NCBI GenBank assembly: GCA_007115705.1
Contig: QXEO01000431.1
Span: 3,520,946-3,584,945 of the forward strand
Reading direction: 5' to 3'
Length of the DNA: 64,000 nt
Source of the DNA: Dactylis glomerata
Lineage: Eukaryota; Streptophyta; Magnoliopsida; Poales; Poaceae
Below, in pieces: positions 45,951 through 57,939 of this stretch. Within the stretch, counting starts at the first letter, position 1. The number at the start of each line of letters is the position of its first letter. The translations under genes and the position numbers were made by a program. The notes beneath the pieces are model-generated. The model saw only the letters and a program-made list of their open reading frames with translations. It had not been told where the DNA came from and ran no database searches.

Positions 45951-46732
45951 AAACCCCCAGACCAAAATCTTTGCTTGTCCTCAAGTAAAGAAGTGTGCAT
46001 TGTACCAAACAAAATGCAACAGAGCATGATAAGATACATTACTGTCTCATGCAGATAGGTCTTGCAAGTGCCAATTCAAAAACAAGTTTCACAAGTAGAA
46101 ATTGGGTATGTCTAGATCAAACAACAAGGACTCAAAAGTATAATGCAATTGTTTCTGAAATTGAAAACTCAAGATCCAGCAGATAGCCAGGAACAAACTA
46201 TGAATGCAAAGTTAGTGCTTCACCTATTACAGTTCCCAGGAACATAATAGGCTAATGCATAGACAAGTTAGTCAGTTAGTAACTTAGCTTCTTTGATGGG
46301 TCAACTTAGTGCTTCACAACTACAATCCCAAGATCATAGATGCTAGTGCTTTGGGTATTTACAACAGGTTTTACTTAGCATTTTCAGGTTAGTGCTTCAC
46401 ACACCACAATCCAGAGATCATGGTTGCTAATGCCAAACTTTTTCCTTACTGTTAGTGTGTTAGTGTGTTAGTGCTTCACAAATCACAATCCAGAGATCAT
46501 GTTTGCTAATGCAAAAAATGCAACAGATGCAATTGGTTAGGGGCTAAGAAATGGATCATGAACTTCATTCTCAGGGCAATTAACAAATATAATGATGTTT
46601 CACAGGTTCTTTGAGTAGAGACATACAAAGGTTCTGATTTGAAACTTGGCTCTGAAAATAGGCATTTGCAAGAGTTATAAGCAGATTCAAAGCAAAGTTC
46701 TTCATAGCATGCAAATTGGTTAGGGGCTAAGA
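45951..46732 (-). repeat. Extra partial internal region of element B plus junction filler
   Basis: 45951-46715 repeats 38105-38869 (offset 7846), the internal DNA next to the 3' LTR. It stops abruptly. Bases 46714-46732 then repeat 46531-46549 (AATTGGTTAGGGGCTAAGA), after which CACTA exon sequence resumes. This looks like an LTR-internal-LTR-internal recombinant trimmed by a deletion with a templated 19-bp filler. Confidence 0.8.
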
Positions 46733-48056
46733 GTCGCATCGAGAGGCATGGGAGGAGCTGGTTAGGACGAGGTGGCTCAGGGCAGACGAGGAGTTTGCAG
46801 CCGTGTCGATGCGGAACTCGGAAAACCGAGGCGACGGTGGAACACACTGCGCGGGAAACTGCAGCTTTGATCGCTTCAAGGGGAAGATGGTATGTACATA
46901 CATGGAATGATCTGCATTTATTTTCCTGTCATGTTCCGACTTTATACGCATAACATTTCTGTTCGCAATGCAGGTGGCCGAGGCACCGCCCGGGGAGGAG
47001 ATTCACGACGTCATGGTATATGACATGATGCAGAGGAAGAGGCCCGATGCCTCGGCGCCTCCGGACGCCGCCCCCCAGTACTACGGCAATGCCGGGGAAC
47101 ACATAGAGGACTACTACCAGATGGTGCAGTCTCGTCACCCGGAGGTGGATGACCCTAGACGCGCGGAGACTGACGAGGAGTCTTTGGTCCTATCGGGGCA
47201 CGGGTTGCAGCATGGCCGTCTCAAGGTGCTTAATACAAAGGTCAAGCATTCCCTCACCACGAGCTTCACGCGTCTCAAGGCGGTCCTCACCCCTGACAGC
47301 GCCCCTATCCCGCCTCGTGACCAGCCTCGTCGACCCAAATATGATGTAAGTTTGCCTCATTTTCATCCCTTTTGCGACTTTCGTTCCTGCATGGCTAAGT
47401 GCTGATGATATTCATTGTTTGTGAAATGGTAGCCTGTTTTCGAGGCGGCCTTCGATGTGGCTCATGAGCAATATCAGGAGGCCTTTCGGCTGCACCAGGA
47501 GGCGACTACGGCCTACATGGCGTATCTACATGTAAGTCTGAACCTTTCTTTTTGAAAAAGATGACAAGTCCCACTTCGCCTAGTTTGATTAGGGCATTTC
47601 TACAATACCTGACATCTAAACTATCTTGCAGGTGTCGATGATGGCTATGCAATCTGGAGCGAGTTTGGTTGTAGGGGAGCAGCCTCCCATACCGGGGCCG
47701 GCGCCATTGATGCCATCGAGGGACAGTTTCGCTACGACATACTACGCATCGACGGCGATAAGTTCTTTGCCAAACCAATGGTTGCCGCTTTCCTTTGCCT
47801 CGCAAGTTGCTAACATCTAGGGAACATGTAGGGAACGACATCTTCCTTTGCCTCGCGGGGTGGGCATCAGATGACACCGGTCCATCCCGGTGGTCCTTCT
47901 CCTGGCCGTTCTCTTGGTGCTTCTCGTGGTACTTCTCCTACTGGTACTTCTCCTGGCGGTTCTTCTGCAGCTTCTACTAGGCATTTCGGAAATCATCCGT
48001 CGCCTATTTTTACCAGGGGAGATCTCGCGACCCTGACCCCATCTCCAGAGTTGTAG
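46731..48056 (+). pseudogene. TNPA-like gene, 3' exons
   Basis: The exon from 46731 (SHREAWEELVRTRWLRADEE..., to about 46888), then 46974-47345, 47433-47531, about 47632-47757, and a Pro/Gly/Ser-rich last exon ending at TAG 48054-48056. Donors after 47345 and 47531 are intact (GTAAGTT, GTAAGTC). The donor after the fourth exon reads GATAAGTT where the copy at 4450 has GTAAGTT. The protein would bind the subterminal repeats (family knowledge). Confidence 0.75.
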
Positions 48057-48076
48057 GGCTTTTCGCCTCGGGATAC

Positions 48077-48165
48077 TATGTGTGTCGCTACTTGCATGTT
48101 GATACTTGTATGTCGCTACTTGTATGTCGCTACTTGCATGTTGCTACTTGTGTGTCGCTACTTGA
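48077..48165 (+). repeat. Short tandem repeat in CACTA 3' region
   Basis: Units of TGTCGCTACTTG/TGTTGCTACTTG type, the counterpart of 4750-4856. Confidence 0.75.
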
Positions 48166-48312
48166 TCATCTATGTATGCCATCTATGAATTTATATATTT
48201 CTGTGTATGGCACTTCCAATGGATTTCTGTGTATGGCATCTATGAATTTGTATATATTTATGTGCATTTGCAGCTGTGAAACCAGCAAATCTGCAAAATA
48301 AAAAAAAATCTG

Positions 48313-48767
48313 GCCCAATATACGCCGAGGGCATTGCCGTCGGCGTATCGGTGGCCATATGGCCCATGGTAAGTGCTATGCCGAGGGCTAAGCCATCGAC
48401 GTACTCGTGCCCTACGCCGAGGGCATTGCCGTCGGCGTACTCCTGGCGAGGAACGACAACGGGTGCTTCCACGTGTCCCCGTACGCCAAGGGCACGGCCG
48501 TCGGCGTAGCGACGATGCCGTTTGCCCTTCGCCGTCTGTCCACAGAGCTGTGCCGAGGGCCTATACGCCGAGGGCCGCGGTCCGCCGTCGGTGTTGGTCA
48601 TGTACGCTAAGGGCCAGAGCTACACCGACAGGCATAGCGTCTCCGCCGAGGGAGGTCTACGCCGATGAGCTACGCCGACGGCAGCCCTCGGCGTATCATA
48701 CGCCGAGAGGATATCCCTATACGCCGATGGCTGGAAGCGCTCGGCATACGAGCAGATTCCTGTAGTG
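48313..48767 (+). repeat. CACTA 3' subterminal repeat region
   Basis: Repeated TACGCCGAGGG, GCCGTCGGCGTA and related motifs in both orientations, ending ATTCCTGTAGTG, followed by the CTG target duplication. Confidence 0.87.
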
Positions 48768-48803
48768 CTGGCAGGTCAATGGTTTGACATAAAATTTGTT
48801 GCA

Positions 48804-49004
48804 CACCCTCCGTTTCGGTTTACTAGTTCTCCCCCCCATATTCCTAGGTTATTAATTTAATCTATATATAAGATAAAAATTATACCGTTGAAAAGTATAA
48901 AAACTAATGTTACTAATGATATTTTTATAATATATATTTTATGTTAAATTGTTTAAATTGACAAACTAGAAATATACATAGGACTGGTGAACCGAAACGA
49001 AGGT
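48804..49004. mobile_element. MITE with Stowaway-like ends, about 200 bp
   Basis: Inverted ends ACCCTCCGTTTCGGTTTACT and ACCGAAACGAAGGT with an AT-rich interior containing further inverted complementarity. The CTCCGTTTC-type end is typical of Tc1/Mariner-type MITEs in grasses. The exact TA target site is not clear. Confidence 0.6.
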
Positions 49005-49083
49005 AATATATTACTACACCGTAGCCGACACTTGCCCCCACACATGCATCTAGTCATATTAACTTGGTGTTATTAATATTTTA

Positions 49084-49165
49084 CTCGCTTTGATCCGTAA
49101 TATACGTCGCTGATTTATGACAACTTTGTATTAAATTAGCAACACTTATTACGGATCGGAGGGAG
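49084..49165. mobile_element. Stowaway MITE, 82 bp
   Basis: Near-complete palindrome: CTCGCTTTGATCCGTAATA at the left, TATTACGGATCGGAGGGAG at the right, flanked by TA (49082-49083 and 49166-49167). Matches the classic grass Stowaway form and size. Confidence 0.85.
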
Positions 49166-49167
49166 TA

Positions 49168-49514
49168 TTTTTCTTTGAAGTTGGGGAAAAATTAAAAGTT
49201 TTAACTTAGACAAAATTAAAAATATGATTACTTATTATTCATTAACAGAGGAGTAGAAAGAGATCCTAACCTACCACATCCTAAGCCATGCATGCGTTAC
49301 AGCTTGGTACTACGACTTATAGTTGAACTAGATTTAGGGGTACGCCTTGGAACACGATCCTATTGAATTTGAATCAATATAATAATTATAAGTGAGCAAA
49401 AAAATAATAATACATCTTATAGTTTTTACCAAATGGAAGCGATAGATATTTACCTAGTCGTATGGCTCACATTTGATAGGAGATTCGAATAAGATTATAA
49501 TTTAATAGTGGAAT
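49168..49514. other. AT-rich spacer, no gene
   Basis: No ORF or recognisable repeat between the Stowaway element and element D. Confidence 0.5.
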
Positions 49515-49876
49515 TGACAAGGGTATAGTTACTAAGGCCCATTATCTTAGTACCCCTGGGGCCCATTCAGGTAATAGTCCAGTGGGAATTATGCCCAATC
49601 ATAGTTATAGTCGAAATATGAGATGATATCGTATACAAACATTGTAATTTGTATCGAACCGAACCGGATCCTCGAGACCTGGCCACCTATATATAGGGGT
49701 CAGGAGAGGCCGGCTAGGGACAGATTGAGATTGAGCCAATTGTCTACTAGCTTATTCTCAACACGCATCAAGTTTTGCCTTGTTTGTCTGAATCTTTACC
49801 TTCGAGTTCAACTGACGTCCTCTTCCCCCAATCTTAAGTCCTTCATCTAGGACATTTACCGAGTTAACCCTCGTCA
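49515..49876 (+). repeat. 5' LTR of element D
   Basis: 362 bp, TGACAAGGGT...ACCCTCGTCA, with TATA CCTATATATAGG near 49685-49697. The sequence before it (GGAAT, 49510-49514) is the expected target duplication; its partner is outside the window. Confidence 0.88.
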
Positions 49877-49913
49877 ATTGGCGCCGACCGTGGGGAGCTT
49901 GGGCATTGGAGTC

Positions 49914-52224
49914 ATGAATTCGACGTTTTTTTTGCTTTCACCCAATAGTAACTCGAAGATCAACGGAAACCAGATCATCTTTGGAGCCATAGATTTTCAA
50001 CCACATCCATCAACCCTTACTCCGATCTTTGCAAGCTTGGATCAGAAGATGGATCTGACGATTGGAATTCTCAACTTTCGCATCGGTTCCCTAGGATCAA
50101 TTCACCTCTCAGGTCCGATAAATTTGGGTCTATCAGTAGGAAAAAAACCGCGTCTGCGGCAAGAGCAGAATCATCGGTGGGCTCCTCCAGCGAGGTAAAC
50201 TCGCCGGCTAGCTTGAAGACGACGGAAAATATAGAGGACACAGTTGAAGAACTCAACAAAATCATAGAAAACCTCGACCTAGCAAAATCATCAGGTCACT
50301 CAGATAAGGGTTTCGACAAAAACTACGACAACAACCACCAGCCAGCATGAGATTTCATGATCTGCTACGACAGCACCTCAGACAAGTCCACAGATACGTG
50401 GAAGAAAAGACTGAAACTTCATGAGGATGACCAAACAATCTTCTCAAGTTCCAGCAGCAAAATCAATCATCAGTATCAAGTGTTTGTGATCATAGGAGAA
50501 AATTCAAAAGAATTCGATGACAACAACAACCCAATACTCAATCCAGCAAATATAAATAGAGGAGCAAATCATCTGGAAGAAGGAGATACCGCAGATTCCT
50601 TGACAACCAGAGCAAAGGTGCGACTAACACCCGATGAGTGGAAGATAATTAGAGCAGCAGTTGACAATGGTGCAACCATCCCATTAGATGCAAGTAAAGA
50701 GGTACTGACGAGGGTATGACCCCTCGGGTCCTCAAAATTGGCCTACCTGTTACAGCCCAAGAACAAGATGGACACTCGAAGCCCAAGAAGCCCAAGACTA
50801 ATTAGGGTTCGCATACACCTATAACCGACTTGGACCGGATCCCGAGGCCTCACCCCCCATATAAGGGCAAGGAGGGGCGGCCAAGAGGGAGGATGAATCT
50901 AATCTCGCATAGATCCCACGCATAGGCTAGCACACGCCATCTCTTTTTCGACCATAGCCAGATCCCACCTGCGCACCATTGTAATAGCTCCAACCATGCA
51001 AGCAATACAAGATCAGACAAGCAGGATGTAGGTCTTTACCCTCCGGGGGGCCAAACCTGGGTAAATTCGTGTGCACTGCTGTTTCTGTCTGAAGCCGTCG
51101 AATCCGCCAAGCGCCCACATATGCTCCATGAATCAAAAGCCCTAAACATGGGCATTGCCGGGTTAAAACCTCATCAGGTACTCTTAGGATACCATTACGC
51201 TCTACATCGGCAGTCAAAGCAGCTGGAAAAAGAATGAAGCAAAATATGGAGAAGGCGAGAATCAGTGAGCGCAGCAAGTAAAGCCATCCATGAAGCACGC
51301 AGCAACGCGTCACATACAAACAGCGGGCATAACAGGCACGGTTCACGAGTCGATAATCTCGAGCACCCAGATAGGAGAAACCTTTCAAGAAACCTCGAAT
51401 CATCCTTCTTATCAGTCGATAAGCGAGGTAATATCATGCCGAAAACACCCAAAGCAGCACTTGTAGCGGCACAAGCATATTTATACACCACACAGCCAAC
51501 ACCAGGAGACCCGAGAGAACACATGCATCGGGCAACATTACAAGGATTAAGATTAGTGGGAAGCAAATTGACAGCTAGAGAACAATAGATGTGTCACAAT
51601 GAAGGCACCCATAAACCCAGATCACCACGCCGTCACAACAGTCCTCGGCACAGAAGCAGGAGTCGACGATCTCGGTCACCATCACCAAAACACCACAACA
51701 ACCCGAGGTACGAAGGAACCCGAAGATCCAAGTCTCCCAAACAAGCGTACGATTACGAAGATGACGAAAAAGAAATGGGAGCATCATGCTTTACTCGCAG
51801 AGTTCGTAGAACCCTGTACCTAAAGGATTCAAACTACCCCATAATCAGCAAAAATATGATGGGTCCCAGGAGCCACAGTCATGGCTCTCGGACTACCTAC
51901 AAGTAGTAAGAATACTGGGGGGGGGGCTCGAAAGAGACAACAATGCAGATCCTGCAGCTACACCTCACCGACGCGGCGCGGTCATGGTTAGGCAAGCTAG
52001 GGAAAGAAACAATTGGAAGCTGGGACGAACTCAAAAGGCAGTTTACAAGCAACTTCAATTTGACTTACATGCGACCAGCATCAACGGAAGAAGTCAAAGC
52101 CTGCATGCAAAAGCACAATGAATCACTTCGGTCATACATACAACGATGGAGCATCATCAAAAACTCCGCAGTCGATGTTTCTGACAGAAGAGCAATTGAC
52201 GCTTTCATAATTGGATTACGATGA
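49914..52224 (+). pseudogene. Element D gag, multiply broken
   Basis: Starts at ATG 49914 (MNSTFFLLSPNSN). A frameshift in an A-run near 50141 and later stops break the frame. Pieces 50357-50705 and 51177 onward are separated by a solo LTR. The Arg/Ser tract (RSPRRHNSPRHRSRSRRSRS) is conserved at about 51620-51680. The gag core (LTDAARSWLGKL) lies at about 51965-52000. Homologous throughout to 3455-1716. Confidence 0.78.
50706..51176 (+). mobile_element. Solo LTR, 471 bp
   Basis: Ends TGACGAGG and CCTCATCA, an imperfect TG...CA inverted repeat. Flanked by GGTAC at 50701-50705 and 51177-51181. The uninterrupted sequence in copy 1 (minus strand near 2670) reads AAAGAGGTACTCTTAGG, confirming a clean insertion. 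TATA-like CCATATAAGGG near 50858. No internal region, so it arose by LTR-LTR recombination. Confidence 0.92.
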
Positions 52225-52842
52225 GCAGATCTAGTCGAAGAGATGGGATGGATCAAGCCAAAAAATGGTAGCAGAATTAGTGGACATAGCAAATAGATTC
52301 GCGGACGGCGAAGACGCCTGTCACAACAAGAGGACATGGTCACCCAAAGACGACAGAGGGAACAGATATAGCAGTTAGAGGCAAAGGTCACGCAACTATG
52401 ATAACTACGGCTCCCATAGTCTAGTAGCCGCAGGATACAAAGAGAAAAACTACCAAGGAGATGACCACAGGAACAAAGGTATCGCAACAACAGTAGAGAA
52501 GACTCGAGCACCAATAGGCAATTTCAGCCAAGAGGATCAAGGGAATACAACCAGTCACTAGATGACATGCTTAACGGGCCATGCCATATGCACTTCGCAT
52601 ACATAGACGGCAAGAGAGTATCACGGCACTCGATGAAGGATTGTAGGACATTCCTCAAGCTTCAAGAAGCAGTAGGACATAAATAAGCCGAGGGAAGAAG
52701 GCAAGGATATGATGGAAACGCAAGCAATGTACCTCCAGCAAATCAGCAAGTAACAAACGGAGCCGTGCAAGGACAGAATCAGCCAAGTCAGGGAAATGAA
52801 AATGATGGATGATACATCCCATCTAAAGGGCACATCAGTGCA

Positions 52843-53283
52843 ATGATACAACCAGTACCAAAGTCAAACAAAGAGCAAAAAAGCATTTCTCGACAAGTTA
52901 ATGTAGCAATAACGTCGCCTCTAGTGTCCACAGAGTATTTGCACTGGTCCGAACAGCCGATAGAATTCAACAGAGACGACCCAATAATAGTACCTTGGCC
53001 ACGTAATGTGCCTCTGGTACTCAAAGCACAAATAGGAGGATACGATGTGGAAAGAGTGTTTATGGATGCAGGAAGTGGTATAAATATAATATACGCAAAA
53101 ATGCTCCGGGTAGTGCACATATCGCTGGAATTCCTCAAGCCAACAGATTGTTCCTTCCATAGAATAGTACCCAGAAGCGGGAACTACCCATTGGGTCGAA
53201 TAGCACTCAACGTTTGCTTCGGTAACTGCTAGAACTACAGAAAGGAGAATCTGGACTTCGAAGTCATGGACTGGCTCTCTCAG
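52843..53283 (+). pseudogene. Element D aspartic protease domain
   Basis: Contains FMDAGSGINIIYAK (retropepsin Asp) and is homologous to 540-1004. A stop interrupts at 53230. The shared TGA (CTC AGA TGA CCC) lies at 53301-53303. The post-protease stretch with GIITVKGSFELSDICNKEF follows at 53323-53631. Confidence 0.78.
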
Positions 53284-53631
53284 TATCACGCGATCCTCAG
53301 ATGACCCGCGTTTTTTCGTTTTATGGTAGTGCCTCACTACACCTACCTGGTACTCAAAATGCCAGGACCCAATGGAATCATCACAGTGAAAGGAAGCTTT
53401 GAGCTCTCAGATATATGCAACAAAGAGTTCCATAAAATGGCGCAAACATTTGGCATGACAGGTGAATATGGACAACTCCAAGGAAAAATAGAAAATGAGA
53501 CCACAACGACTACAAGGCAACCCGAAGAAAACAAAGTAGGCAGCATCGAGACAGAAGCGAAGAAACTTAGAGTCCAAACGGAGGATCCGAACAAATCTGC
53601 AACGAACAGGTCAGAGACTCTTGCCACCTAG

Positions 53632-54069
53632 GCGACAACCTCTTAAAGCAAATAGATAGTAGAGTTAGTGAAATAAGGCTATTCAACCACGAGTTATAAG
53701 GGCAAGACCCTCTGAACCCAGAACACAGGCCACCGGTCGGGTTCCTTGGGCCACCGCATGTATATTTACATTCAGTAAGTAAATAAAAGACAAGTTTCTC
53801 TTTCTTTGAGCTTACAAAGTCTACCATACCAGTGACTCCATACAGAGAGTACGCAAAAATACCAAAATGGCGGCAAACGCACAAAAAAATGACAACATCG
53901 CATCTTGAGTCAAACATTCTGATACAGTCGATAAATACATCCGAATAACTAAAACTCTCACGCTCACGACATAGTCCAAGAAAAAGCACTAAATTACAAT
54001 GAGTAAATCTTTCTTACAAAGCCACTTGATCTAATGAATCAACCATGAGTGGGTTCAAATAGTGGTACT
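53632..54069. other. Non-coding 3' part of element D
   Basis: Corresponds to 1-213 of copy 1 (reverse complement), for example ACCGGTCGGGTTCCTTGG. No RT or other domain. Confidence 0.6.
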
Positions 54070-55695
54070 TGATACGTCTCAAACGTATCTATAATTTTTG
54101 ATGCTCCATGCTTGTTTTTACACCATTTGGTTAGTGTTTCGTTACACTTCATGGCGTTTTTATGCATTTTCCAGAACTAACCTATTAACAAGATGCCACA
54201 ATGCCAGTTCCCTGTTTTATGCTGTTTTTGTGTTTTAGAAAAGTTACACAGGAAATATTCTCGGAATTGGATGAAACAAAAGCCAAACATCCAGAAATTT
54301 ACCGAAGCTTCCAGAGGACCGAAGAGGAGACGGAGAGGGGCCACGAGCCGGCCACACAGTAGGGAGGCGCGGACCAGGCCCTGGCCACGACCCCTATGTG
54401 TGAGGCCGCCTCGGTCCACTTCTGACGCTGCCCCTTCGCCTATAAAGACCCCCCAACGGGAAAACCTAAACACCCGATCAATTTTCCAGAAACACATCGC
54501 AATCCACCGCTGTCTTCGACCCGAGATTGGGAGGGTCCAGAAGCTCTTCCCGGCACCCTGCCAGAGAGGGGAATCGCCACCGGAGGTCTTCTTCATCGCC
54601 ATGCTTGCCTCCGGCGCGACAAGTGAGTAGTCTACCTTGGACTATGGGTCCATAGCAGTAGCTAGATGGTTGTCTTCTCCACCATGTGCTTCATGTTTAG
54701 ATCTCACGAGCTGCTTCACATGATCGAGACTACCTTTATGTAATTCTACATGTTGTGTTTGTTGGGATCCGATGAATATTGGTGTTATGATTGAGTTGAT
54801 GTGCTGAATATTATCTTATGTTATCTCTATGTTGTTTATGATCTTGCATGCTCTCCGTTGTTGGTAGCTATCTTGGCCGAGTAGATACTAGTGACTCCAA
54901 GAGGGGGTATTTATGCTCGATAGTTGGGTTCATGCCTCTATTTAATCTTGGGGAGTGACAGAAATCTCTAAGGTTGTAGATGTGTTGTTGCCACTAGGGA
55001 GAAAACAACATTCTTATTTCCAAGGACATATGCTTTGTTTACATTACACACTTTGCTTAATGCAATTATCTGTTGTTCGCAACTTAATACTCGAGGGGTG
55101 TTCGGACGATATCCCGGCGGGTGGATTATTAGTCATAGATGCAGTTGGATGGCGGTCTATGTATTTTGTTGTAATGCCCAGAGTAAATCTCATAGTGATC
55201 CTCTCGACATATGCACGTTGCCTTTATTCTATCAATTGCCCAACTGTAATTTGTTTACCCAGCATGTATTATTTATCTTATGGAGAGACACCACTAGTGA
55301 ACTGTGGACCCCGGTCCAATTTCCTTTACATTGCTATCACTTGTTTACTTTACTCGCACTGTATACTTTCTGGCATACTACTATTGCTTTCCACTCGATA
55401 CGTTCATTCCTTTGTTTATAGCAAACCGGTGAGATTGACAACCTCATCGTAAGTTGGGAGCAAAGTACTTGGTTGTGTTGTGTGCAGGTTCCGCGTTGCT
55501 ACTGGTTGAAGGCGTGTCAACAAGTGTCATAAACGGCGCCCTTGTTGGAGTGTCACTAGACTAGCAAGCATCACCTTCTTGAGTTTGGCTTTTTCCTGGA
55601 TACGATAAACCTTGGTTTCTTACCGAGGGAAAACTCGCTGCTGTACTCATCAAACCTTCCTCTTGGGGTTCCCAACTGGACAGTGATTTACATCA
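54070..55695 (+). repeat. 5' LTR of element C (right end approximate)
   Basis: About 1.63 kb. The right end is placed at TTTACATCA by resemblance to Athila-type LTR ends. The primer site just inside is not clear, so the boundary is uncertain. Confidence 0.55.
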
Positions 55696-56123
55696 TCAAC
55701 ACCGCCACAGTAGTACTCACGAAAGAAATCAGCATCGGCTTCAAGCAGCTTCGTAATCATCCTTCTTGCAGGGCTCAAGTGTAGCATCCATATGGATATG
55801 CAGCACCGAGGATCTTGATCTTTGTGGAGGAGGCAAACCCCGAGAAATAGTATTAAAGTTCAGCTTTGAGTGCCACTTCCGCACCCGGCCAAGAGTGAAT
55901 TGGCACCAGCAACCATGTTAAGTTCTATAAGCCGATGAATACGCCGACTCATCTTGAAACACAAAAAGTAGACTTCTGCAAGGGGAGTTTCGCACGGACA
56001 TCCTTTACTTTGTTTTAAGTTTTGCTTTACTTTATTTTTACTTGCATCGTTTTATCAAAAACACAAAAATACTAGTTTCCTTATAGTTGTTACTTTTACT
56101 TGTCTGCTTTTAGCTTTGCTAGA

Positions 56124-57836
56124 ATGGCTACTCCTGAAAACACCAAGTTGTATGATTTTACTAGCACTAATAATAGTGATTTTATCTGCACTCCTATTGC
56201 GCCACCTGCTCCTGCTGCAAATTTTTATGAGATTAAGCCTGCTTTGTTGAGCCTTGTTATGAAAGAGCAATTTTCTGGTGCTAGTACTGATGATGCTGCA
56301 GCTCATCTCAACAATTTTGTTGAGCTATGTGAGATGCAGAAATATAAGGATGTAGAGAGTGATATTATTAAGCTTAAGTTGTTTCCTTTTTCTTTAAGAG
56401 GAAAAGCTAAGGATTGGTTGTTGTCTTTGCCTAAAAATAGTATTGATTCATGGGCTAAGTGTAAGGATGCTTTTATTGGAAGATACTATCCTCCTGCTAA
56501 GATTATAGCTTTGCATAGCAATATTATGAAGTTTAGCCAGTTTGATAATGAACATGTTGCTCAGGCTTGGGAAAGAATGAAATCTATGATAAAGAATTGC
56601 CCTACTCATGGACTGACTACTTGGATGATTATGCAAACTTTTTATGCAGGACTGAATTTTTCTTCAAGGAACCTATTGGATTCAGCTGCTGGAGGCACTT
56701 TTATGTCCCTTACCTTAGGGGTCGCAACAAAGCTTCTCGACAATATGATGGTAAATTATTCTGAATGGCACACCGAGAGAGCTCCACAAGGTAAGAAGGT
56801 AAATTCTGTTGAGGAAACCTCTTCCTTGAGTGATAAGATTGATGCTATAATGCTTATGCTTTCTAATGATAGAACTCATGTTGATCCTAATAATGTTCCT
56901 TTGGCCTCTTTGGTTGCTCAAGAAGAGCATGTTGATGTAAACTTCATTAGAAATAATAATTTTAACAACAATGCTCATAGGAACAATTTTGCTAGTAACA
57001 ATTATAGGTCGTTTCCTTCTAATGGTGATAATAGCTATCTTGGTAGACCTAAAATGCCTAATGAAGAAAGAATTTTAGAACTTGAAAAGGCTACCAAGAA
57101 TTTTATGCAGGTGCAATATGAGCAGAACAAGGCTTTCACCAAGACCATGGAGGAGCAATCAGCTCTGTTGAGGACTATTAGTCATCAACTTGAAAATTGA
57201 AACAAGGCTATTCCTGAGTTGCAAGCTAAGGTTTCCAAAGATGAAACCGATATTTTGTCTTTATCTAATGCACAATCTTCTTTTATTAACATAATTTCCG
57301 CTAAGCCTGATCCTTTTGCCACTGCTAATGCTATCCAAGTTAGAATTGATGAAAATGTTAGGATGTTAGCAGAATTGCATGCCAGGTGGGAAAGAGAAGA
57401 TGAGATGTCTAGAAAGATGAAGGTATGTACCATTACTACCTCTAATGATATTGTTCCAAATGCTAGCAATCCTCTTAGTTTGATTGGTGTAGAGAAAACT
57501 CCCACTCCTTGTGTTAAAAAGCCCAAAACTGCTAAAACTTTTTCTCAAAAGAGTGCTGAAATTTTTCGAAGTGTAGGAGATGATAGCTCTATTTCCTATA
57601 ATGATTTTGATGTTGATGGCTGCAATATATCTGAAGTTATTTTGTTCTTGCAAAAGCTTGCTTTGAGTCCCAATGCTAGTTCTTTAAATGTTGCTTTTAC
57701 TAAGCATATTACCAATGCTCTTATGAAAATTAGGGATGAAAAGTTGAAGCAAAAAGCTTCTATTCCCAAGAAGTTAGAAGATGGTTGGGAACCCATCATT
57801 GATATTCATGTTAATGGTTTTGATTGCCATGCTTAA
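56124..57836 (+). pseudogene. Element C gag (Athila type), broken
   Basis: Starts at ATG 56124 (MATPENTKLYDF). The conserved gag core includes IIKLKLFPFSLRGKAKDWLLSLP and WMIMQTFYAGLN. TGA at 57198 and TAA at 57834 interrupt one frame. After the second stop the protease motif CDLGASISIMPR follows, then a frameshift and the element E insertion. An Asn-rich linker occupies about 56945-57010. Confidence 0.82.
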
Positions 57837-57939
57837 TGTGATCTAGGTGCTAGTATTTCTATTATGCCTAGAAAAATTTATGCGTGCTTGATTTACCACC
57901 GCTTGAAAAGTGTTATTATGATGTTCCTATTGCCGATGT

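Larger units (their letters stand above)
24814..48767 (+). mobile_element. Complete CACTA (En/Spm) transposon with nested retrotransposons
   Basis: Starts CACTACAGGAAT and ends with its complement ATTCCTGTAGTG, differing from it by one base inside (GATTCCTGTAGTG). Flanked by CTG at 24811-24813 and 48768-48770, the 3-bp target duplication typical of CACTA. Subterminal GCCGACGGC-type repeats lie at both ends. Order on the + strand: leader, TNPD-like transposase (27276-29814), DUF4216-like segment (30163-30487), TNPA-like gene (30547-48056). Total 23954 bp; without the 30985-46730 insertions it is about 8.2 kb, a normal size for the family. Transposase frames are broken, so it could only move with help. 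Confidence 0.93.
49515..54069 (+). mobile_element. Element D: Gypsy gag-protease element (copy 2)
   Basis: Plus-strand relative of the element at 1-3854. 5' LTR 49515-49876, primer region TGGCGCCGACCGTGGGG, broken gag, protease and the same short post-protease stretch ending near 53631, then non-coding DNA. Reverse transcriptase is absent here too. A solo LTR interrupts gag at 50706-51176. Element C cuts it at 54070; the rest lies right of the window. Confidence 0.85.
54070..57939 (+). mobile_element. Element C: Athila-like LTR retrotransposon, 5' part
   Basis: The LTR starts TGATACGTCTCAAACGTATC at 54070, closely resembling the LTR start of element A, with TATA-like CCTATAAAGACC near 54438. 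The LTR probably ends near 55695. Gag runs from 56124. The protease start is frameshifted and then cut by element E at 57940. It sits inside element D. The remainder is right of the window. Confidence 0.78.
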
